A DNA stretch of 38,844 bases from Pseudomonadales bacterium. GTDB taxonomy: Bacteria; Pseudomonadota; Gammaproteobacteria; Pseudomonadales; Azotimanducaceae. Location of the stretch: assembly GCA_022827245.1 (NCBI GenBank), contig JAJDTI010000068.1, forward strand, positions 1-38,844, in the 5' to 3' direction. The number at the start of each line of letters is the position of its first letter. Within the stretch, counting starts at the first letter, position 1. The notes under the pieces are model-generated. The model was not told the origin of the DNA, did no database searches, and saw nothing but the letters and a program-made list of their open reading frames with translations. Of the stretch, positions 25,844-33,879 are shown piece after piece. The position numbers were made by a program, and so were the translations under genes.

Positions 25844-26140
25844 GTGACCCTCGGCGCAATCGTCATCACCACCGTCGCCCTGTTCGTCGGGCTGGGCGCC
25901 CTCTATCTCTCCTGGCGCTTCGTCTCGAGCCTGCCCGCGGACCGGCCGGGAGAACCCCTCGAGGATCAGGTGTCGGAGACGCCGGAACCGGCACCCGAGC
26001 CGGAGTCCGAGGCAGGGGAGGCCGACGAGCCGGACGCGCGCCGCCGTACCAGCGCCTCGGAGTGGGTCGCGGGCGCGGCCATCGCCCTCGGCCTGGTCGG
26101 ACTCGCCCTCTTCATGATCCGCCAGCTCGGCTCCGGCTAA
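25844..26140 (+). CDS. small two-helix membrane protein
   Basis: A 98-residue protein with a hydrophobic helix at each end (about residues 4-24 and 73-94) and a Glu/Pro-rich acidic linker between them (PEPAPEPESEAGEADEPD). The layout implies a hairpin topology with the linker on one face of the membrane. The GTG at 25844 begins 9 bases after the Eis-like gene, so it is likely co-transcribed with it. The esterase gene follows 43 bases later. No family is recognised. A real gene seems likely from frame-consistent helices and spacing, with no functional evidence. Confidence 0.65.
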   Translation: MTLGAIVITTVALFVGLGALYLSWRFVSSLPADRPGEPLEDQVSETPEPAPEPESEAGEADEPDARRRTSASEWVAGAAIALGLVGLALFMIRQLGSG

Positions 26141-26183
26141 ACGCACACGCGCCTACGCGCACCTACGCAAGGAACGCACCACC

Positions 26184-27695
26184 ATGACCGTCATAGACAC
26201 GCCTCTCGGCAGGATGCGCGGCGCCGAGCACCACGGCGGCCTCGCCTTCCGGGGCATCCGCTACGCCGAGGCGCCCACCGGCGCCGCCCGCTTCCGGCCG
26301 CCGGCGCCCGTCAAGTCGTGGCCGGACGTCTACGACGCCACGGAGTTCGGTCCGTCGGCCCCGCAACCGGTCATGTTCGACGAGAACGCCGCGCTCCAGC
26401 TCCCGATCGAGCCGACGGACGAGGACTGCCTGTTCCTCAACGTCTACACCCCCGCCGCCGACGACGCCCGGCGCCCCGTGCTCTTCTGGATTCACGGCGG
26501 CGGCTACATCGGCGGGTCCGGGCGCGCGTACGACGGCTCGGTCTTCACCCGGGAGCACGACGTCGTGGTGGTGACGGTCAACTACCGCATGGGCGCCCTC
26601 GGCTTCCTGCATCTCGGGCACCTCGAGGAAGGGCTCGAGTCGTCGGTCAACAACGGGATCCTGGACCAGGTCTGCGCCCTCGAGTGGACCCGCGACAACA
26701 TCGCGGCGTTCGGCGGCGACCCCGGCAACGTGCTGGTCTTCGGCGAGTCGGCGGGCGGCACTTCCACCGCGATGCTGCTCGGCTGCCCGCGGGCCGAAGG
26801 GCTGTTCCACAAGGCCGTGGTCCACAGTCCGCACGTGGACCTGCTCCCGGTGGGCGACGGGCACGTCGACTTCGCCAACCGCTGCATCGAACGTCTCGGC
26901 GGCGACCCGGCCACGAACGGCATGGAGACGCTGCGCGGCGCGAGCACGGACGCCCTGCTGGGTCTCATGCTTCCCGATCCCGAGCGCATACCCCATCCCG
27001 CCCTCGGGCTGCGCCGCGACGACAACGTGAGCTTCTCGCCCGCCATCGACGGCAAGCTGATCCCGGCGCCCATCGCGGACACGGTCGCCGCCCGCGGCGC
27101 CGGCAACGTGCCGTTCCTGGGCGGCGGCTGCCGCCACGAGGGCACGCTGTTCGCCGACATGATCCTGCCGCCCCAAGTGACCGCGGCGGAGGCCGCCGAT
27201 CTGCTCCGCGCCGAGGGCTGCGACCCGGACCGCACCCTCGCGGCCTACGAGCGCTTCGCCCCCGGGACGGACGCGCGCCGCAAACTCGCCTACCTGCTCA
27301 CCGACACGATGTTCCGCAACTCCATGGTCCGCATCCTCGACGCCGCGGCGAACGCGGGCTCCCCGTGCTGGTCCTGGATGTGCACGTGGGAGACGGACAT
27401 CGGCGACCTGCGCTCCACCCACGCGATCGAACTCATGTTCCTGTGGGGCTGGGGTCACGATCCCGCGATGCCGGCCATGGTGCGGTTCACCGGCAAGGGG
27501 GCGCCGCGGGACCTCGGCCCCGCCATGCGCGAGTACTGGGTCAACTTCGCGCGTACCGGCGTCCCGAGCGCCGCGGGAGAACCCGCGTGGACGCCGTACG
27601 ATACGACCCGCCGGCCCGTGCTGGTGCTCGACGCGGATCGCCGCATGGAGGACGATCTCGACGGCGCGGTGCGGGAACTCTGGTTCGGTCCCTAG
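26184..27695 (+). CDS. type B carboxylesterase
   Basis: A 503-residue carboxylesterase (cholinesterase-like, alpha/beta hydrolase). The catalytic triad appears as Ser 189 in FGESAGG, Glu 319 in CRHEGT and His 413 in STHAIEL. Oxyanion glycines are in WIHGGGYIGG. An EDCLFLNVYTP element is diagnostic of the family. There is no signal peptide, so it is probably cytoplasmic. It hydrolyses carboxylic esters, and the substrate is unknown. The ATG at 26184 follows a GGAACG ribosome region. It lies between the Eis-like group and the acyl-CoA dehydrogenase pair, consistent with an ester-degradation route feeding acyl-CoA metabolism, though that link is inferred. Confidence 0.94.
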   Translation: MTVIDTPLGRMRGAEHHGGLAFRGIRYAEAPTGAARFRPPAPVKSWPDVYDATEFGPSAPQPVMFDENAALQLPIEPTDEDCLFLNVYTPAADDARRPVLFWIHGGGYIGGSGRAYDGSVFTREHDVVVVTVNYRMGALGFLHLGHLEEGLESSVNNGILDQVCALEWTRDNIAAFGGDPGNVLVFGESAGGTSTAMLLGCPRAEGLFHKAVVHSPHVDLLPVGDGHVDFANRCIERLGGDPATNGMETLRGASTDALLGLMLPDPERIPHPALGLRRDDNVSFSPAIDGKLIPAPIADTVAARGAGNVPFLGGGCRHEGTLFADMILPPQVTAAEAADLLRAEGCDPDRTLAAYERFAPGTDARRKLAYLLTDTMFRNSMVRILDAAANAGSPCWSWMCTWETDIGDLRSTHAIELMFLWGWGHDPAMPAMVRFTGKGAPRDLGPAMREYWVNFARTGVPSAAGEPAWTPYDTTRRPVLVLDADRRMEDDLDGAVRELWFGP

Positions 27696-27783
27696 ACCGG
27701 TACGCAGGAGAGCCGGCGCGCGCGCGTTCCGCCGACATTCCCTGTAGTACGATTGAACGTCCACTCCGCCGGGAGCGCCCACG

Positions 27784-29022
27784 TTGGATCTCGCCTACAG
27801 CCCCGAGTACGCGGCCTTCCGCGATGAAGTGCGCGCCTTCCTCGACTCCCATCGGGACCTGGCCCCGCCTCCCATGCAGCGCGGCAAACCCTCGGAGCAG
27901 GCGAAGGCGTGGCAGCAACTGCTCATCGAACACGGCTACGCCGCCCGCACGATCCCGAAGGAGTACGGCGGCTACGGCGCCGAGCCGGACATCCTGAAGT
28001 CGCACATCATCGCCGAGGAGTTCGGCAAGGCCCGGATCCGTCCGGGCCACGACGGGGACAACCGCCTCGTGCCGACGCTGCTCGAACTCGGCACGGAGGA
28101 GCAGAAGCGCACCTACATCCCGCCCACCATCCGCGGCGAGATGACGTGGTGTCAGGGCTACTCCGAGCCCGGCTCCGGGTCGGACCTCGCGTCGCTCTCG
28201 ACGAAGGCGGAGGTGGACGGCGACGACTTCGTCATCAACGGACAGAAGATCTGGACCTCCGGCGCGCAGTACGCCGACATGATCTTCTGCCTAGTGCGCA
28301 CCGAGCCGGACGCGCCCAAGCACCAGGGCATCAGCTACCTGCTCTTCCCCATGGACACGCCCGGCATCGAGGTCCGGCCGCTCGTGACCATGACCGGCGA
28401 AGCCACCTTCAACGAGACGTTCTTCACCGACGTCCGCGTGCCGACCAGCCAGATCGTCGGCCGGCGGGGCGAGGGCTGGTTCGTCGCCAACGCCACCCTG
28501 AAGCACGAGCGCGGCGGTCTCGGGGATCCGAACCAGGCCGAGAGCCGCTTCCACCAGATCGTCGAGATGATGCGGGAGGAGACCCTGGACGGGGAGCCTC
28601 TGCTGTCGCAGGCCACGTACCGCGACCGGCTGGTCGCCCTGCAGGGACAGATGCTCGCGATGAAGTTCAACGGCATGCGCGTGCTCACACACAACGTCCG
28701 GGACGAAGAGCCCGGCCTGCCGCGCTGGATCGTCAAGCTGAACGGCTGCGAGCTCAACCACCGGATGGCGGAGATGGCCATCGACATCCTGGGCGAGCTG
28801 GGCGTGCTGTATCCCTCGAAGGGTTTCGGCGGCCACCGCGACGAAGACGTGCCCTACCTCCGGGACGCCGGGTTCTGGCAGCAGCGGTACATGATGGACC
28901 TCGGCCTCATCATCGGCGGCGGCACGGCGCAGATCCAGAAGAACATGATCGGCGAGCGCGCCCTCGGGCTGCCCAAGGAACCGAAGGTCGCCGATCCCCG
29001 CTTCGGCGGCGGAGCCGCCTGA
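27784..29022 (+). CDS. acyl-CoA dehydrogenase, larger subunit type
   Basis: An FAD-dependent acyl-CoA dehydrogenase of 412 residues. Family elements are CQGYSEPGSGSDLASLSTKA (FAD/substrate segment, core GYSEPGSGSDL), INGQKIWTSGAQYAD, and a C-terminal helical domain ending IGGGTAQIQKNMIGERALGL (core GGTAQIQKN). The protein starts at a TTG, with MDLAYSPEY matching the family N-terminus. The stop overlaps the ATG of the second dehydrogenase gene by one base. Paired, co-translated dehydrogenases of this kind usually form heterotetramers, as in the FadE26/FadE27-like and ChsE1/ChsE2 steroid side-chain enzymes. The substrate here is not determined. Confidence 0.93.
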   Translation: MDLAYSPEYAAFRDEVRAFLDSHRDLAPPPMQRGKPSEQAKAWQQLLIEHGYAARTIPKEYGGYGAEPDILKSHIIAEEFGKARIRPGHDGDNRLVPTLLELGTEEQKRTYIPPTIRGEMTWCQGYSEPGSGSDLASLSTKAEVDGDDFVINGQKIWTSGAQYADMIFCLVRTEPDAPKHQGISYLLFPMDTPGIEVRPLVTMTGEATFNETFFTDVRVPTSQIVGRRGEGWFVANATLKHERGGLGDPNQAESRFHQIVEMMREETLDGEPLLSQATYRDRLVALQGQMLAMKFNGMRVLTHNVRDEEPGLPRWIVKLNGCELNHRMAEMAIDILGELGVLYPSKGFGGHRDEDVPYLRDAGFWQQRYMMDLGLIIGGGTAQIQKNMIGERALGLPKEPKVADPRFGGGAA

Positions 29023-30104
29023 TGGAGTTCGCGCTCAACGAAGAGCAGCGCATGCTGCAGGAGAGCGTGCGCGGCTATCTCGAGGCGTCGTGCCCGCTGG
29101 ACCGCGTCCGGGCGGCGGCCGATGCCGGGGACACCCGTCCCGCCGACCTGTGGGAGGGGCTCGTGGACCTCGGTGTCCACGCGATCCTGGTGCCGGAAGA
29201 ATACGGCGGGGTCGGACTCGGCCACCTCGAAGCCGCCCTGGTGGCGGAGTGCCTCGGCGGCGCCGTCGCGCCCGTACCGTACGTCGGCTCGTCCGTCATG
29301 GCCCCGGTGGCCCTGGCCCTCGCCGGCAGCGACGCGCAGAAAGACGCATGGCTGCCCCGGATCGCGCGGGGCGAGACGGTGTTCGGCGTCGGCGTGACCG
29401 AACAGATCGGCAGCCGCGAGTCGGGCGGCGTGGCGGCCGCCGGCGGGACGCTCACCGGCAAGGCCATGTTCGTGCTCGACGGCGCCGATGCCGACATGCT
29501 GCTGATCGCGGACCGCGACGGGGCGCTGCACATCGCGCGCGCGGCGGACGCGGACGTGAAACGCCTGCCCACAATCGACCGGACCCGTTCCACTTCGGAG
29601 GTCTCCCTGGAAGCGACGGCGGCGGAAGTCCTCCCCGGTTCGACCGGCAGCCGCGCAGCCGTGCTCGCGACCATAGACGCCGGGCGCACGATGCTCGCCG
29701 CGGACACGCTCGGGGCGGCGCAGAACATGCTGGACCAGGCCATCGCGTACGCGAAGGAGCGGCGCCAGTTCAATAGGGTCATCGGGTCCTTCCAGGCGGT
29801 GAAACACCTGTGCGCGGAGATGGCCGCCGCCCTCGAACCGTGCCGCTCCCTCGTCTGGTACGCCGCCCACGCGTCGCGGGCGATTCCCGACGAGGCGAGG
29901 CTCATGGCGTGCCACGCCAAGGCGCACCTGTCTGAGGTCGGCCGCTTCGTCGCGCGCACGGCGACGGAGGTGCACGGCGGCATGGGGTTCACGGACCTGC
30001 TGGGTCTTCACTATTGGTTCAAGCGGATCGGCCTGGACCGCCAGTTGCTGGGCGCACCCGAGATCGTGCGCGAGGAAGCGGCGACGGTACAGGGCTGGGT
30101 CTGA
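29022..30104 (+). CDS. acyl-CoA dehydrogenase, second subunit of pair
   Basis: This shorter acyl-CoA dehydrogenase-like protein has about 360 residues. It begins MEFALNEEQRMLQESVRGYL, then PEEYGGVGLGHLEAAL, and ends with ATEVHGGMGFTDLLGLHYWFKR, the last being the usual GGxGFT..xLxRxxKR element (core VHGGMGF). The middle FAD segment is less conserved than in the upstream partner, typical of the non-equivalent subunit in heteromeric enzymes. It is translationally coupled to the 412-residue partner. By analogy with ChsE1/ChsE2 and similar pairs, the two probably form one enzyme acting on a bulky acyl-CoA such as a steroid or branched chain; this is inference. The ammonium transporter follows 76 bases later. 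Confidence 0.9.
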   Translation: MEFALNEEQRMLQESVRGYLEASCPLDRVRAAADAGDTRPADLWEGLVDLGVHAILVPEEYGGVGLGHLEAALVAECLGGAVAPVPYVGSSVMAPVALALAGSDAQKDAWLPRIARGETVFGVGVTEQIGSRESGGVAAAGGTLTGKAMFVLDGADADMLLIADRDGALHIARAADADVKRLPTIDRTRSTSEVSLEATAAEVLPGSTGSRAAVLATIDAGRTMLAADTLGAAQNMLDQAIAYAKERRQFNRVIGSFQAVKHLCAEMAAALEPCRSLVWYAAHASRAIPDEARLMACHAKAHLSEVGRFVARTATEVHGGMGFTDLLGLHYWFKRIGLDRQLLGAPEIVREEAATVQGWV

Positions 30105-30120
30105 GAGACGCTGAGAGACG
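30101..30120 (+). repeat. 10-base tandem duplication at the end of the dehydrogenase gene
   Basis: CTGAGAGACG occurs twice head to tail at 30101-30110 and 30111-30120. The first copy contains the TGA stop of the dehydrogenase gene, and the second lies in the spacer before the ammonium transporter. It looks like a recent replication-slippage duplication. Confidence 0.5.
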
Positions 30121-30180
30121 CCGCGACACGACACCGACGCGCGACAACAGAATCTATCGCTACGTGCAGGGAGAGGGGCC

Positions 30181-31584
30181 ATGCACCTTGACGCAACCGA
30201 TACGGGAACCGGCGCCCGGAAGCTGTTTCGCCGACTGCCCAGGGGAATCGCGGGCGTAGCCGCCGTCGGAGCCGTCCTCTGCGCGGCGACCGTCAGCGCG
30301 GAGGTGGCCGCCGAGTCGCAGTTCGTCCTGAACACCTTCTCGTTCCTCATCTGGGGGGCGCTGGTGATGTGGATGTGCGCCGGCTTCACGATGCTCGAAG
30401 CCGGGTCCGTGCGCACCAAGAACGCGTCGGTGATCTGCCTGAAGAACATCGGCCTGTACTCCATCGCGGGGCTCGCCTACTACCTCATCGGCTACAACCT
30501 CATGTACACCGACGTGGGCAGCCTGATCGGCACGGTCCAGTTCCTGTACGGCCCGTCCGACGCGGAACTCTCCCTGCTCTCCGGCGAGGAGGCGGCCGCC
30601 GGCGCCGTGGTCGACCAGGGCTACTCCACGATGTCCGACTGGTTCTTCCAGATGGTGTTCGTGGCGACCGCCGCATCCATCGTTTCGGGGACGCTGGCGG
30701 AACGCGTCAAGCTCTGGTCGTTCTTCGCGTTCGTCGCGGTCCTGACCGCCATCATCTACCCGATCGTGGGCGCCTGGACCTGGGGCGGCGGCTGGCTGAA
30801 CGAGATGGGGTTCCAGGACTTCGCCGGCTCGACGATCGTGCACTCCACCGGGGGCTGGGCCGCCCTGGCCGGCGCCATGGTGATCGGGCCGCGGCTCGGC
30901 AAGTTCCGCACCGACGGTTCCGTCCGGTCGACGCCGCCCTCCAACGTTCCCGCGGTGACGCTCGGGGTCTTCATCCTGTGGCTCGGCTGGTTCGGGTTCA
31001 ACGGGGGGTCGCAGCTCGCCCTCGCCGGCGCCGTGGACGCCGTGGCCATGAGCAACGTCCTGGTCAACACGAACCTTGCGGCCGCGGCGGGCGTGATGGC
31101 CGCGGTCAGCCTGTCCCGCGCCATCCTCGGCCGGGTCGATCTCCTCGCCGTGCTGAACGGGGCCATCGCCGGGCTCGTGTCGATCACCGCCGGGCCCGAC
31201 ATCGTGGACCACTACTGGGCCGTCGTCATCGGCGCCATCGGCGGCATCGTCTGCACCCTAGGCATGAAGCTGATGGAGTCCCTCAAGCTGGACGACGTGG
31301 TCGGGGCGGTGCCGGCGCACCTCTTCGCCGGGGTCTGGGGCACGCTCGCGGTGTGCATCGCGGCGGGCGGGAACTTCGTCACGCAACTCGTCGGCATCCT
31401 CTCCATCGGCGTCTTCGTGTTCGCGTTTTCCTTCTTGCTTTGGACGGCGCTGAACAAGATCATGGGCGCCCGCGTATCCCCCAGCGTCGAGGAACTCGGC
31501 CAGGATGCGGCCGAACTGGGCATCGAGGCCTACCCGGAGTTCGTCCTGATGCCCGACCAGGAAGGTCTGGAGGACGCGCAATGA
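30181..31584 (+). CDS. amt: ammonium transporter (Amt family)
   Basis: A protein of 467 residues. An N-terminal signal-like segment (about 1-41) is followed by about 11 membrane helices of the Amt/Mep/Rh fold. Asp 213 and His 221 lie in DFAGSTIVHSTGG, the family's pore motif, and a second conserved His lies in VPAHLFAGVWG. GTLAERVK and WFGFNGGS are further Amt signatures. It conducts ammonium into the cell. The ribosome site is GGAGAGG just before the ATG at 30181. The gene is not followed by a GlnK (P-II) gene, the usual regulator; instead a STAS-domain protein begins about 96 bases later. The length is somewhat above typical because of the N-terminal extension. Confidence 0.96.
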   Translation: MHLDATDTGTGARKLFRRLPRGIAGVAAVGAVLCAATVSAEVAAESQFVLNTFSFLIWGALVMWMCAGFTMLEAGSVRTKNASVICLKNIGLYSIAGLAYYLIGYNLMYTDVGSLIGTVQFLYGPSDAELSLLSGEEAAAGAVVDQGYSTMSDWFFQMVFVATAASIVSGTLAERVKLWSFFAFVAVLTAIIYPIVGAWTWGGGWLNEMGFQDFAGSTIVHSTGGWAALAGAMVIGPRLGKFRTDGSVRSTPPSNVPAVTLGVFILWLGWFGFNGGSQLALAGAVDAVAMSNVLVNTNLAAAAGVMAAVSLSRAILGRVDLLAVLNGAIAGLVSITAGPDIVDHYWAVVIGAIGGIVCTLGMKLMESLKLDDVVGAVPAHLFAGVWGTLAVCIAAGGNFVTQLVGILSIGVFVFAFSFLLWTALNKIMGARVSPSVEELGQDAAELGIEAYPEFVLMPDQEGLEDAQ

Positions 31585-31680
31585 GCCGGGCCGCACGCGG
31601 GCGCACCGGAGCGAGACGGCAGGGAGACGCGTCATGCAACCCCGGCCGTCGTTGGGCTAACATGTAGGCAGGAGGCACCC

Positions 31681-32019
31681 ATGGAAATCGCTACCGAACG
31701 AGACGGTGGAACGCTCTTCCTGACGGTGTCGGGCCGCATCGACGGCCTGAACGCCCATGAGTTTCAGGACTCCGCGACCGGCGCGATCGAAGACGCCGAC
31801 GGCCACGTCATCCTGGACTTCGAGAACGTTTCCTACATCAGCAGTGCGGGCCTCCGGGCCGTGCTGCTGATCGCCAAGACCGTCCGGGAGCGACACGCGC
31901 AATTCGCGGTCTGCTCCCTGACCAAGCTGGTCGACGAGGTCTTTCGGATCAGCGGCTTCGACAACATCGTGCCGATCCACGAGACGCGGGCGGCGGCGGT
32001 CGCGGCCGCCGGCCGCTGA
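31681..32019 (+). CDS. STAS-domain (anti-sigma factor antagonist-like) protein
   Basis: A 112-residue single STAS domain: VSGRIDGLNAHEFQD, then VILDFENVSYISSAGLRAVL, with Ser 54-Ser 55 at the place of the phosphorylated serine of SpoIIAA and RsbV. An excellent AGGAGG ribosome site precedes the ATG at 31681. Such proteins switch partner kinases or channels by phosphorylation. No anti-sigma kinase or phosphatase gene is adjacent. The upstream gene is the ammonium transporter, so it may regulate that transporter or respond to nitrogen status; this is inference from linkage. Family confidence is high. Confidence 0.9.
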   Translation: MEIATERDGGTLFLTVSGRIDGLNAHEFQDSATGAIEDADGHVILDFENVSYISSAGLRAVLLIAKTVRERHAQFAVCSLTKLVDEVFRISGFDNIVPIHETRAAAVAAAGR

Positions 32020-32032
32020 TCGGACGCGCCGG

Positions 32033-33382
32033 TCAGGCCGGCGCCAGCCGTCGCGCCTCGCGCGCGATCGTCCGCGCGTTCCACGTGCGCGCCCAGACGC
32101 CGACGACCACGTTGGTGCAGGCCATGGCCACGAACACGCCCGTATAGCCGAAGTAACGGCTGCCGAGCAGCGCCAGCGGCACGTAGAAGACGAACAGGCG
32201 GAGCACGGAAAGACACAGCGCCGGCAAGGGCTTCGACATGGCGTTGAACGCCCCGTTGGCGACGTTGGTCATGCCGATGAAGCCGATGGTCACCGGGATG
32301 ATGTACAGGTACGTCGTCGCCGTCGCGACCACCACAGGCTCGTCATTGATGAGCGCGACGAACGTAAAGCCGCCGATCCACATCACGCAGGCCGCGATCG
32401 CGCCCCACGCGAGGCAATACCGGTAGCAGATCGCGAGCGCGCCGGTGACCCGGTCGAAGCGGCGCGCACCCCAGTTCTGGCCCACCAGCGGCGCGGTGCT
32501 CGACGAGATGCCGATGACCACCATGAACACCACCGCCTCGATGCGCGCCGCGACCCCGAAGCCGGCGACCACGGCGGTACCGAGCCCCGCCAGGAGACGC
32601 GTGATCACGGCGGTCGCCAGCGGTTCGATGACGTTCGTCGCCATGGCCGGAATCCCCACGTGCAGGATGACCCGGGTGGAAGCGACGAGCCCCTTCATGG
32701 AGCGGCGCAGCATCCGCTCGCGCGCGAACCAGTAGACCGTCAGCAGAAAGGAGACGGAACGCGCCAGCACGAACGCCCACGCGGCGCCTTCCACGCCGAG
32801 CGCGGGCACGCCCGCCCAGCCGAAGATCAGGAACGGCCCGAACGCGACCTGGAGCACGGACCCCAGGGTGATGACGTAGCCGGGGAAGACCGGGTCGCCG
32901 ATGGAGCGCATGAACAGGGTGCCGGCCATGGACAGCCCGAACAGCGGAAACCCGATCGACCACACGCGCACGTACGCCGCGACGAGTTCCAGCACGTCCC
33001 CGCGCGCACCGAGCAGGTGAAACAGCGGCCGGGCAAATCCCGCGAGCAGCGCCGCGCAGCCCACCGTGAAGATCAGCAGGAGCAGCAGCCCGTGCGTCGT
33101 GAGGATCGCCGCGGCTTCCCGTTCGCCCACGCCCATGGACCGCGCGACCCGCACCGCGCCGCCGAGCGTCAACCCCCGGGTCATGGCGCCGAGGGCCATA
33201 ACCGCCGGGAACGTGAAGGTCACCGCGGCGAGCGCTTCGGTGCCCACGAGGCCGAGATAGACCGCCTCGATGAACTGCGCGAGCGTCATCGCCAGGAAGC
33301 CGAGGATCATGAACCCGGACAGCCGCAGGACGTGCCGCGAGAGGTCCCCCTCCGTGAAGCTCGCCTCGGCGCGCTCAGCCAT
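32033..33382 (-). CDS. MATE family efflux transporter
   Basis: The inner-membrane transporter has 449 residues and about 12 helices in two related halves of MATE layout. After MAERAEASFTEGDL, helix 1 contains LGFLAMTLAQFIEAVYLGLVG (core AQFIEAVYLGLVG). The second half has GIPAMATNVIEPLATAVITRLL and later GQNWGARRFDRV, a typical MATE loop (GQNxGAxxxxR). It should expel cationic drugs or metabolites by sodium or proton antiport. The ATG at 33382 lies divergent from the VOC gene at 33447. The 13-base spacing to the STAS gene end is convergent. No specific substrate can be inferred. Confidence 0.93.
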   Translation of the reverse strand: MAERAEASFTEGDLSRHVLRLSGFMILGFLAMTLAQFIEAVYLGLVGTEALAAVTFTFPAVMALGAMTRGLTLGGAVRVARSMGVGEREAAAILTTHGLLLLLIFTVGCAALLAGFARPLFHLLGARGDVLELVAAYVRVWSIGFPLFGLSMAGTLFMRSIGDPVFPGYVITLGSVLQVAFGPFLIFGWAGVPALGVEGAAWAFVLARSVSFLLTVYWFARERMLRRSMKGLVASTRVILHVGIPAMATNVIEPLATAVITRLLAGLGTAVVAGFGVAARIEAVVFMVVIGISSSTAPLVGQNWGARRFDRVTGALAICYRYCLAWGAIAACVMWIGGFTFVALINDEPVVVATATTYLYIIPVTIGFIGMTNVANGAFNAMSKPLPALCLSVLRLFVFYVPLALLGSRYFGYTGVFVAMACTNVVVGVWARTWNARTIAREARRLAPA

Positions 33383-33446
33383 GAGACAGGCCGTGCAACG
33401 GTGCTAAGTTATCGACCGTCCAAAGCCAACCTCGACGGACAGCGTC

Positions 33447-33821
33447 ATGACAGACTCCTCCCGCCCCGTCTTCGCCGTAGGCCACCTGAGCATGCCGGTC
33501 GAGGACGTGCACGCCGCCTACGGGTTCTTCGTCAAGCACGGCATGCGCGCGGTCCTCGAGCGGGACTCGTTCGGCATCCTCGAACTGCGGGGCGGCACCC
33601 ACCTCATTCTCACGAAGTCCGACGACCCGATCGCCGAGGGCCGGCAGGCCCCCTTCGACCTGATGGTGGATGACGTCGACGCCGTGCACGCGGCGTTCGT
33701 CGCGGACGGCGTCGAGACCACGGACATCGAACGGGGCAAGATCCACGACTCCTTCGACGTCACGGGACCGTCCGGGTACTCGATTCCGATCCATTCCTCG
33801 CACGCGGTGGGCGTCGTCTGA
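33447..33821 (+). CDS. VOC superfamily protein with degenerate metal site
   Basis: A VOC-fold protein of 124 residues. VGHLSMPVEDVHAAYGFFVKHG begins the first half (core GHLSMPVED), and APFDLMVDDVDAVHAAFVADG starts the second. His 13 is in the usual first ligand position, but Asp replaces the second His and the final Glu appears to be missing (PIHS instead of a Glu), so the metal site looks degenerate. It may bind a ligand rather than catalyse. The ATG at 33447 lies 64 bases from the divergent MATE start. Its neighbours give no hint of substrate. The family is clear and the function unknown. Confidence 0.85.
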   Translation: MTDSSRPVFAVGHLSMPVEDVHAAYGFFVKHGMRAVLERDSFGILELRGGTHLILTKSDDPIAEGRQAPFDLMVDDVDAVHAAFVADGVETTDIERGKIHDSFDVTGPSGYSIPIHSSHAVGVV

Positions 33822-33879
33822 CAGCAAAGGTGGGCGATTTCCTGTGGGGCGGCGGGATGCCGCGCCTTATAGTAGCCCC